DNA from: Gammaproteobacteria bacterium
GTDB taxonomy: Bacteria > Pseudomonadota > Gammaproteobacteria > Pseudomonadales > Pseudohongiellaceae
Length of the DNA: 5,307 nucleotides
Direction: 5' to 3'
Assembly: GCA_016762995.1 (NCBI GenBank)
Contig: JAESUT010000229.1
Span: 1 to 5,307, forward strand
Part shown: piece after piece, positions 1-5,307 of the stretch
Position numbering within the stretch: the stretch's first letter is position 1
Layout of the letters: each line of letters starts with the position of its first letter
Made by a program: the position numbers and the translations under genes
The notes under the pieces: generated by a model
Seen by the model: only the letters and a program-made list of their open reading frames with translations
Databases searched by the model: none
What the model was told of the DNA's origin: nothing

Positions 1-181
1 GCTGGTGCAGTACGCCGCTCCTGGTGCGCTCGGTGGGCCTGCCGCCGCCGAGTGGATGCGTGATAACTACCGCAATGTTGAAATCGATTTTGTCGGGTAT
101 GGCGGGCACTATATTCAGGAAGACAATCCACAAGCCATCGGACGTGGCATAGTGGAATGGCATCGTCGTACTTTTGATTAG
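1..181 (+). CDS. Haloalkane dehalogenase-family alpha/beta-hydrolase, C-terminal fragment (cut by left edge)
   Basis: Reading from base 2 gives 59 residues ending at the TAG at 179-181; the rest of the gene lies to the left of the window. The piece contains APGAL followed later by GGHYIQEDNP and then IGRGIVEWHRR. In haloalkane dehalogenases (DhaA, LinB, DmmA) the G-x-H-[FY]-[LI]-Q-E-D motif carries the catalytic histidine of the Asp-His-acid triad, here the CAC codon at 107-109, and the helix after it is the usual C-terminal end. These enzymes hydrolyse carbon-halogen bonds in haloalkanes in the cytoplasm, giving an alcohol and halide. The EPGAL-like segment is closest, by my recollection, to the DmmA/DhaA group. 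The nucleophile Asp, the halide-binding residues and the cap domain are not visible, so the substrate, and dehalogenase activity itself rather than a related hydrolase or Renilla-luciferase-like fold, cannot be settled. The gene probably forms an operon with the DUF2235 gene that begins 15 bases downstream. Confidence 0.85.
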   Translation, partial: LVQYAAPGALGGPAAAEWMRDNYRNVEIDFVGYGGHYIQEDNPQAIGRGIVEWHRRTFD

Positions 182-186
182 AGGAG

Positions 187-192
187 AAGGAG
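187..192 (+). promoter_or_regulatory. Strong Shine-Dalgarno (AAGGAG) for the DUF2235 gene
   Basis: AAGGAG lies four bases before the ATG at 197, and a second GAGGAG at 181-186 overlaps the last base of the upstream stop codon. The purine-rich run fills the whole 15-base gap between the two genes. It fixes the start of the downstream gene and suggests efficient translation from a shared transcript. Confidence 0.7.
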
Positions 193-196
193 AAAC

Positions 197-1234
197 ATGG
201 CCAACATTGTAATCTGCGCAGACGGCACCTGGAGTCGACCCGAGGAAGATATCGAGAAGGATTTCCCGACTAATGTCTTGAGACTTGCTCGCGCGATCAA
301 ACCCTCCTCTGGCTCACTAAAACAACACGTGTTCTATGACTGGGGCCTAGGCTCCTACCACAGCAAAGTGAGTGCTGGCACGACTGGCCGTGGCATTCAT
401 AAAAACATCGTAGACGGATATCGCTACATAGTTCAGAACTACAGCAGAGGCGACAAGATTTTTCTGTTCGGATTTAGTCGCGGCGCCTACACGGTGCGAG
501 CGTTATGCGGACTGATCAACAACTGCGGAATTCCAAAGAGAGCAGACGCACAGCACATTGCCGAGGCATGGAAGATCTATAAAAGCGCAAGCAAGGTAAA
601 TCACCCCGACGGAGATTCCGCTAAGGAATTTCGATCTAATCATTGCCATCCCTCATGCAAGATTCACTTCGTTGGCGTGTGGGACACCGTTGGCGCGCTG
701 GGAATCCCATTTAGTTTGATGGGAATGTTTGAAGGCAAGGATGAATTTTACGACACGAAGATGGGCTCAAACGTTTCATTCGCACGGCATGCGCTGGCGA
801 TTGATGAGCAACGCCAGGATTTCGAACCCACCCTTTGGACACCACGGACTGGGGTTAATCTAAAACAGGTTTGGTTCGCAGGCGTACATGCAGATATCGG
901 TGGATCCTATGAGCCCGACAAGGACACTGGGCTTATCGCAGCCGACGCACCGCTTGAGTGGATGTTAGGCGAGGCGGAGAAGGAAGGATTAAGAGCTGAG
1001 TCGTATATTAAGACTGAGCTTACCGATGGCATAAATGCCAAGACGCACCAGTCTCGTGATCATGTTTATCGCTTCAAGAAGCGACTACACCGTCCTCTGA
1101 TAGTTGACGACAAGCCGACGAAGATCCACCCTAGTGTAAAGTCGCGCTACTTAGCAGATGGCAATTATCGTCCGCCCCGGCTAAAGAAGCTCGTTGAAGA
1201 ACTAGGCTGGTCTGAACTGGATGTAGGTACTTAG
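197..1234 (+). CDS. DUF2235 alpha/beta-hydrolase (Tle1-type phospholipase-like fold), stand-alone
   Basis: The 345-residue protein opens directly with the DUF2235 signature IVICADGTW (residues 4-12). It then shows the nucleophile elbow GFSRGAY (92-98, Ser94), GVWDTVGALG (160-169, Asp163 as likely acid) and GVHADIGGSYE (229-239, His231 as likely catalytic base). It ends with the family-typical IHPSVKSRY and YRPPRL near 310-329. A Ser-Asp-His triad in this arrangement is the hallmark of the family that includes the type VI secretion phospholipase A effectors Tle1. Here only the hydrolase core is present: there is no signal peptide, no membrane segment and no extra C-terminal domain, and no VgrG, PAAR, adaptor or immunity-like gene sits in the window. 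A cytoplasmic esterase or lipase role is therefore as likely as a toxin role, and the substrate is unknown. The start is well supported by the AAGGAG at 187-192. The gene probably shares a transcript with the dehalogenase-like gene before it. Confidence 0.9.
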   Translation: MANIVICADGTWSRPEEDIEKDFPTNVLRLARAIKPSSGSLKQHVFYDWGLGSYHSKVSAGTTGRGIHKNIVDGYRYIVQNYSRGDKIFLFGFSRGAYTVRALCGLINNCGIPKRADAQHIAEAWKIYKSASKVNHPDGDSAKEFRSNHCHPSCKIHFVGVWDTVGALGIPFSLMGMFEGKDEFYDTKMGSNVSFARHALAIDEQRQDFEPTLWTPRTGVNLKQVWFAGVHADIGGSYEPDKDTGLIAADAPLEWMLGEAEKEGLRAESYIKTELTDGINAKTHQSRDHVYRFKKRLHRPLIVDDKPTKIHPSVKSRYLADGNYRPPRLKKLVEELGWSELDVGT

Positions 1235-1314
1235 TGATGGGGTATGTATAGCGTTAGACTTGTTCTTCAATTCTCTTTATTCTTCAATAAAATCCTAGGA
1301 ATTGTTGCCAAGTA
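1235..1314. other. AT-rich intergenic gap, possible promoter region for dgkA
   Basis: These 80 bases are markedly AT-rich from about 1260 to 1305, unlike the flanking genes. A TAAAAT at 1288-1293 resembles a -10 box, and a TTGTTC at 1260-1265 resembles a -35 box. They are 22 bases apart, which is too far for a normal sigma-70 pair, and no better pairing stands out. There is no hairpin followed by a T-run, so I see no intrinsic terminator for the upstream gene. The gap is a reasonable place for the promoter of dgkA and the gene after it, but the exact elements cannot be assigned. Confidence 0.35.
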
Positions 1315-1698
1315 ATGAGCGAAAACGAGTCAAATTCACAACTGCCAGCAAAGAAAAAAGGCGTGTCGCGACTAATTGCCGCCACCGGGTTTTCCCTGGC
1401 CGGTCTCAAGGCTGCTTTGCAGCATGAGGAAGCGTTTCGACTTGAGGCAGTCATTTTCTGCATTCTTGCACCGGCGGGGATCTGGCTAGGTCAATCCCGA
1501 GTTGAACAGGTGCTATTGGTTGGCTCACTGTTTATTGTTTTACTAATGGAGCTGATCAATTCCGCACTAGAAGCCACCATCGATCGGGGCGGTAGCGAGT
1601 TTCATGTTCTCGCTGGGAGAGCGAAAGATATAGGCTCCGCCGCAGTCTTCGTCGCGCTTCTACTGACTGTTTTCACCTGGGGCATGCTGCTCCTCTAG
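1315..1698 (+). CDS. dgkA: Diacylglycerol kinase DgkA (integral membrane)
   Basis: This 127-residue protein is a full-length member of the small prokaryotic membrane diacylglycerol kinase family (about 120 residues in E. coli). It uses ATP to convert diacylglycerol to phosphatidic acid at the inner membrane and works as a homotrimer. Visible landmarks are an amphipathic N-terminal region with AATGFSLAGLKAA (22-34), then HEEAFRLE (37-44), MELINSALEATIDR (78-91) and GRAKDIGSAAV (101-111). By alignment with the E. coli enzyme, Glu79 is the catalytic base. Glu38 and Glu86 match the metal ligands, and Asn82 and Asp105 match conserved active-site residues. Three hydrophobic helices lie at about 46-61, 64-84 and 106-126. 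An in-frame TAA at 1288-1290 and no other start codon between make the ATG at 1315 the only choice. Its ribosome site is weak: AGGAA at 1297-1301 is 13 bases away. The next gene starts 69 bases later on the same strand and probably supplies the substrate. Confidence 0.96.
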   Translation: MSENESNSQLPAKKKGVSRLIAATGFSLAGLKAALQHEEAFRLEAVIFCILAPAGIWLGQSRVEQVLLVGSLFIVLLMELINSALEATIDRGGSEFHVLAGRAKDIGSAAVFVALLLTVFTWGMLLL

Positions 1699-1718
1699 CC
1701 GTTCTTTATTTAATTCAA

Positions 1719-1731
1719 TTTGGACACCAAA
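1719..1731. repeat. Short perfect inverted repeat between dgkA and the transferase gene
   Basis: TTTGG at 1719-1723 and CCAAA at 1727-1731 form a perfect 5-base inverted repeat with a 3-base centre. It sits in the 69-base gap between the two genes. No T-run follows, so it is not an intrinsic terminator. It could be a small operator half-site pair, an mRNA hairpin or chance, since a stem of five pairs is expected fairly often. Confidence 0.25.
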
Positions 1732-1756
1732 GGGTCATTTGAAAAAGCCGGCGAAT

Positions 1757-1760
1757 AGGA
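1757..1760 (+). promoter_or_regulatory. Ribosome binding site (AGGA) fixing the transferase start
   Basis: AGGA ends seven bases before the ATG at 1768, which is ideal spacing. A second in-frame ATG three codons later (1777) would be 16 bases away, so the first ATG is preferred. Confidence 0.55.
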
Positions 1761-1767
1761 ATCAGCA

Positions 1768-3747
1768 ATGAGCTCGATGCAGAGAATACAGCTGTTCTTT
1801 TTTTTCATGCCCGTCGCCCTCGCTCACTATTACAATCTCGACCGAAGTCTTCTCTCCGTACTTTCTGCCCTCGTTTCCGTAAGCCTAATAGTTCTTGCCA
1901 GCACCGCGTTGATCAGCCGTATCGAGCACCGCACTCTCAAAACCACCACTGGCTTGGTGTTAATTTATTTGCTGTCTTTCTACTACGCCTCGCAATTTAT
2001 AAGCTACTACCTGCAGGGGAGCTACTTTAATCAGCAGTACTTTTTCCATTTCAATCTGACCACATTGCGTGAAAGCCTTGCCGCTTACTACTCCTTGATG
2101 TTTCTAGTAGTGCTCTGGACAGTCTGCGTGCTGTTCGCCTTTTACTATTTTAGAGATCGACTACCTCGCTCTAACTATTCGTTATCCGCTCTAGCAGGGG
2201 TTTTCGTTCTCGCCCTAATATTGGACCCTGGGCTGCGAACATCAGCTGTGGCCATGGTGAGCTCCGCACTGTCGCCACGGATACAATCACTCGATTCCAT
2301 CGCCTGGGATGAATTGGGTCTAGAACAGGATGCATTGACGAATACGCAATTCACATCGACTGCCGGTAAGAATCTATTGCTCGTCTTTCTCGAAGGCGTT
2401 GAGGCGATTTACACAGACGAGAGCCTCTTCCCCGGTTTGACTCCAAGACTGCAGGCATTGAACGATGAAGGATGGCAGCTTAATAATATGCAGCAGGTGG
2501 AGGGCTCAGGCTGGACCATGGCTGGATTGGTGTCCAGCTTATGCGGCACACCGCTGCTGTATGAGTCGAGTTTTAACGGCAATGAGATTCTATTTTCGCG
2601 CATGCTCGACAAGGCGACTTGCTTGCCCGATATTTTAAATAACGCGGGATACCAGCAAGTTTTTATGGGCGGTGCCGCACTCGAATTTGCTGGCAAAGGC
2701 AGCTTTCTGCGAGAGCATGGCTTTGACACAACCTTGGGTAGAGATGAATTAATTGGCGAGCTTGAAGATCCCGACTACGTGAACGGCTGGGGGCTATATG
2801 ATGATTCCTTGTTTTCCAATGCGATAACGCAATTTAATAACCTAGCCGCGTCAGATCAGCCCTTTAATCTGACACTACTTACCGTGGATACCCACCATCC
2901 AACTGGCGAGCCCTCTGCGAGTTGTAGCGAATATGATCAGATCGACAATTCAATTTTGCACGCCGTTCACTGTACCGATTTCTTATTGGGAGAATTTCTC
3001 GACCAAGTTAAAGCGCATCCCGCCTATGAAAACACGGTAGTGGTTCTTGTCTCCGATCATCTTGCGATGCGCAATAATGCATTCTCACTATTTCCCGCGG
3101 ACTATCAGCGACGACTGTATTTCAACGTGCTGAATTCAGACGTTACTGCTGAAAAAGAAATATTTTCTACACCATTAGACATTTCACCTACCGTATTGCA
3201 GTTGCTAGAAGTGCAGCATGACGTTGCGTTCCTTGCTGGGCTAGATTTGCTAAATACATCGTTGCTCGATGCCGAGAGAAATACCTATGATCCAGACCGA
3301 CTCAATGCCATTCGCTACATCAACAGCAATCATCTCTCTACGGTCGAGGAGAATATTCCGTACTCGCTGAGTCGACATTCTTTAAGCGATGTCAGTTTTT
3401 CAGAAGGCATAACGAACGTTAGATTCAGCCGCGGGCGATTGCAGTTCGAAGCGACAAAAGAAGACCCTTACTTCATTTTACCTGTTCTTCCAGAATTTGA
3501 GTTCGCCGATGCAATGCTCTACCTAACGCTTGAAACCGACAAAAATCAAGGTGTGGCAATCTACTTCGAGGCGGAAGTCGGACAGGGATACTCTGAGGCA
3601 AACACATTGCTGCGCGACACGAGGATCGGCCGCAATCAGATAGCCTTCGATTTGAGCGGAGTTGCTTCCGGGAGCCGAATACGCATCGATCCTGGGAACC
3701 TGCCCGGTCGCTATAGCATCATCGAGTTAGAAATTAGGACACAATAG
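1768..3747 (+). CDS. OpgB/MdoB-like phosphoglycerol transferase (LtaS-type sulfatase-fold membrane enzyme)
   Basis: The 659-residue protein has five predicted membrane helices (about 6-22, 28-50, 61-83, 106-128, 138-154), a linker, and a periplasmic alkaline phosphatase/sulfatase-fold domain from about 200 to 490. Its motifs follow E. coli OpgB closely: LEGVE (208-212) in place of GESLE, FPGLTP (221-226), GSGWTMAG (246-253), FAGKGSFLREHGFD (307-320), TVDTHHP (372-378) and SDHLAM (429-434). The expected metal site and nucleophile are present: Glu209, Thr250, Asp430 and His431, with the His376/377 pair probably in substrate binding. OpgB moves glycerophosphate from phosphatidylglycerol to osmoregulated periplasmic glucans and leaves diacylglycerol. 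LtaS uses the same chemistry for lipoteichoic acid. The acceptor here is unknown, because no glucan synthesis gene is in the window. Unlike E. coli OpgB (about 760 residues), the C-terminus is a short beta-rich domain (about 545-659). Proximity to dgkA fits a diacylglycerol-producing reaction. A phosphoethanolamine transferase (EptA type) is a less likely alternative given the OpgB-like motifs. Confidence 0.88.
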   Translation: MSSMQRIQLFFFFMPVALAHYYNLDRSLLSVLSALVSVSLIVLASTALISRIEHRTLKTTTGLVLIYLLSFYYASQFISYYLQGSYFNQQYFFHFNLTTLRESLAAYYSLMFLVVLWTVCVLFAFYYFRDRLPRSNYSLSALAGVFVLALILDPGLRTSAVAMVSSALSPRIQSLDSIAWDELGLEQDALTNTQFTSTAGKNLLLVFLEGVEAIYTDESLFPGLTPRLQALNDEGWQLNNMQQVEGSGWTMAGLVSSLCGTPLLYESSFNGNEILFSRMLDKATCLPDILNNAGYQQVFMGGAALEFAGKGSFLREHGFDTTLGRDELIGELEDPDYVNGWGLYDDSLFSNAITQFNNLAASDQPFNLTLLTVDTHHPTGEPSASCSEYDQIDNSILHAVHCTDFLLGEFLDQVKAHPAYENTVVVLVSDHLAMRNNAFSLFPADYQRRLYFNVLNSDVTAEKEIFSTPLDISPTVLQLLEVQHDVAFLAGLDLLNTSLLDAERNTYDPDRLNAIRYINSNHLSTVEENIPYSLSRHSLSDVSFSEGITNVRFSRGRLQFEATKEDPYFILPVLPEFEFADAMLYLTLETDKNQGVAIYFEAEVGQGYSEANTLLRDTRIGRNQIAFDLSGVASGSRIRIDPGNLPGRYSIIELEIRTQ

Positions 3748-3755
3748 ACGCGCGG

Positions 3756-5307
3756 CTACTGCCACGCAGGATTTACCAGTTGCCGAATGTACGGCATGAG
3801 GTCTGTCGCCGCCATGCCACGTTGACCGTCTGCCTGCATGGAGAGGTCTGCCGCCTCACCGTGAATACAAACCCCGGCGCTGAGGCTGTTCTCTAGCGAG
3901 TAGCCCTGCGCGACTAGACTGCCGACAATCCCACTCAACACATCACCCATACCGCCTGTTGCCATGCCTGCATTGCCTTCACTGCAGAGGAAGAGTTTTT
4001 GCCGCGAATTTTCGGTGCTGCAGATCAAACTACCGCTCCCTTTGAGTAGACAAACACCGCCCCAAACCTCATTCAGTTGACGCACTGCAGCGAAGCGATC
4101 GCCCTGTATCTCGCCAATCGACCTATTTAAGAGCGCAGCCGCCTCACCCGGGTGCGGGGTAAGTATCCAGTTATGCCTTTTTACACCGACACCTTTCCCG
4201 ACCGAACCCTGCTCTCGCTTCTCGGCGAGTAGATGCAAGGCATCGGCATCAAGAACCAGCGGCGTGCCCGCTGAAATCTGACTAGCCAGTGCCCTCTGCA
4301 TAAGACCGCGCGCCCAATCGCCGCGCCCTAGCCCAGGGCCAATCACGATAGCCGTTACCCTAGAAATGAGATCGTCTATATTGGCATTTTCATCTTCGGT
4401 GCCAAGCACCATGACTTCCGGTCTTCTTGCCAACAAAGCAGGACGATGAGCGGAACGAGTGATGACGCTAACAAGACCTGCCCCGCTTCGCAGAGCCGCC
4501 TCGGCTGCCATTATTACCGCACCGCCGAAACTGAAGTCACCGCCGATGACCAATACATGGCCGTGACTGCCCTTGTGCGAGGCAGTAGCACGAGGCACTA
4601 ACATCGCACTTGTCGAATGAATGTCTATACGGTGCGCCACCGGCTTCGGTGAAGATTCACTAGTAAAGACGCCATCGGGCACACCAAGGTCGTGATAGAT
4701 AAGCTCGCCGACATAATCACCAGCCTGATTCGTCAGTAGACCCTGCTTTAATCCGATAAACGTTACCGTTGCATCCGCAGTGACCGCGACGCCGCGACAC
4801 GACCCCGTGTCAGCACTAAGACCGGAAGGAATGTCAATCGCAAGCACGGGCCGATCTGCATTGTTGATGAATTCGATAGCCTTTGCGTAGTCGCCTATCA
4901 CTTCTCTGTCTAGTCCAATACCTAGCAGCGCATCGACGATAACGGGATGGGCGTGGTCTTTCTCATGCTCGAGATCGAAATCAGCAAAGGGGGTTATTAA
5001 AACTTGCTGCTTGCCTGCCCATTCGGCAGCGAGCCTCGCATCACCGCGCAGTTTTTCGGGATCAGTGAGGGTGATAACCTCAGAACTTAGCCCCTGCTCT
5101 TTTGCCAGGCTGGCAAGAAAATAGCCATCGCCCGCATTGTTACCCGAGCCGGCAAACACCTGCACATGGCGCGTCTGCGGCCATTTCTCCATTAGCTTGT
5201 TGAAGGCGATTGATGCCGCCGTTTGCATTAGGGTGAAGCCAGGAATGCCGAACTGCTCAATCGCGATTTTGTCGAGCAGGCGAACCTGCTCTGCGGTGTA
5301 GAGATCA
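3756..5307 (-). CDS. nnr: Bifunctional NAD(P)H-hydrate repair enzyme Nnr (epimerase + ADP-dependent dehydratase), 5' end beyond right edge
   Basis: This fused enzyme repairs hydrated NADH and NADPH in the cytoplasm. The N-terminal NnrE (YjeF_N) domain interconverts the R and S hydrates, and the C-terminal NnrD (ribokinase-like) domain dehydrates S-NAD(P)HX using ADP. Numbering from the Met at 5228, NnrE shows GSGNNAGDGY (27-36), DALLGIGL (99-106) and AIDIPSGLSADTG (130-142). NnrD begins near 215 and shows GHVLVIGGDFSFGGA (223-237), VIGPGLGRGD (295-304), LDADALHLL (326-334), ILTPHPGEAA (355-364) and GNAGMATGGMGDVLSG (418-433), where Asp428 is the likely catalytic base. The Met at 5228 is not the start. 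The open frame continues for 26 more codons to the edge, reading DLYTAEQVRLLDKIAIEQFG and then IPGFTL, which is the normal NnrE N-terminus, so only a few residues are missing. Its stop lies 8 bases from that of the converging transferase gene, so nnr ends its own transcript. The tsaE gene that follows nnr in E. coli is absent here. Confidence 0.96.
   Translation of the reverse strand, partial: DLYTAEQVRLLDKIAIEQFGIPGFTLMQTAASIAFNKLMEKWPQTRHVQVFAGSGNNAGDGYFLASLAKEQGLSSEVITLTDPEKLRGDARLAAEWAGKQQVLITPFADFDLEHEKDHAHPVIVDALLGIGLDREVIGDYAKAIEFINNADRPVLAIDIPSGLSADTGSCRGVAVTADATVTFIGLKQGLLTNQAGDYVGELIYHDLGVPDGVFTSESSPKPVAHRIDIHSTSAMLVPRATASHKGSHGHVLVIGGDFSFGGAVIMAAEAALRSGAGLVSVITRSAHRPALLARRPEVMVLGTEDENANIDDLISRVTAIVIGPGLGRGDWARGLMQRALASQISAGTPLVLDADALHLLAEKREQGSVGKGVGVKRHNWILTPHPGEAAALLNRSIGEIQGDRFAAVRQLNEVWGGVCLLKGSGSLICSTENSRQKLFLCSEGNAGMATGGMGDVLSGIVGSLVAQGYSLENSLSAGVCIHGEAADLSMQADGQRGMAATDLMPYIRQLVNPAWQ

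Noticed and set aside
197..1234. Calling the DUF2235 protein a type VI secretion effector (Tle1)
   Set aside because: Fold and triad agree, but there is no secretion gene, adaptor or immunity gene in view and the effector-type C-terminal region is absent.
1260..1293. Sigma-70 promoter TTGTTC ... TAAAAT before dgkA
   Set aside because: The two elements are 22 bases apart, outside the normal 16-18 range, and no alternative pair scores well by eye; kept only as a possible promoter region.
1721..1749. TGGACA as a -35 element for a separate transferase promoter
   Set aside because: No acceptable -10 sequence is found 16-18 bases downstream; that stretch is AAAAAGCC-like.
1801..1806. Run of T's around 1797-1806 as a slippage or frameshift site
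   Set aside because: It encodes the FFFF of the first membrane helix in an intact frame; no alternative frame continues productively.
2409..2729. A 106-codon open frame on the minus strand
   Set aside because: It lies entirely inside the catalytic domain of the transferase, antisense to conserved motifs. Its product has no recognisable domain and looks like low-complexity shadow coding.
1768..3747. Annotating the large membrane protein as an arylsulfatase or as EptA
   Set aside because: The nucleophile position is a Thr in an OpgB-like GSGWTMAG context, not the Cys/Ser-x-Pro-x-Arg of sulfatases. The THHP and SDHLAM segments match phosphoglycerol transferases better than EptA.

Overview
This looks like a chromosomal segment from a Gram-negative gammaproteobacterium, probably a free-living or marine one. 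The basis is the fused, E. coli-type NAD(P)H-hydrate repair enzyme, a proteobacterial-type membrane diacylglycerol kinase, an OpgB-like phosphoglycerol transferase, and a DmmA/DhaA-like haloalkane dehalogenase tail. No rRNA, tRNA, CRISPR array, transposase, integrase or attachment site is visible. Coding density is very high and no stretch over 300 bases lacks a gene.

Layout: (1) Bases 1-181, + strand, hold the C-terminal end of a haloalkane dehalogenase-family alpha/beta-hydrolase cut by the left edge. (2) Bases 197-1234, +, encode a stand-alone DUF2235 alpha/beta-hydrolase of the fold seen in Tle1 phospholipases. It starts 15 bases after the dehalogenase stop with a strong Shine-Dalgarno, so the two are probably one transcript. 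(3) After an 80-base AT-rich gap comes dgkA (1315-1698, +), then a 69-base gap and a large five-TM phosphoglycerol transferase-like protein (1768-3747, +). (4) On the opposite strand, converging with only 8 bases between stop codons, lies nnr (3756 to beyond 5307), the bifunctional ADP-dependent dehydratase/epimerase. Its true start lies past the right edge.

How the genes work together: the clearest functional link is dgkA with the OpgB-like enzyme. Enzymes of that family take the glycerophosphate head group from phosphatidylglycerol and leave diacylglycerol in the membrane. DgkA phosphorylates diacylglycerol to phosphatidic acid, which re-enters phospholipid synthesis. The pair therefore reads as a periplasmic head-group transfer and lipid-recycling module. 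The two hydrolase genes on the left and nnr on the right have no obvious biochemical tie to it. I see no clearly unprecedented system here. The points most worth a second look are the dgkA/transferase pairing, the unusual short C-terminal beta-rich domain of the transferase, and the dehalogenase-DUF2235 gene pair.
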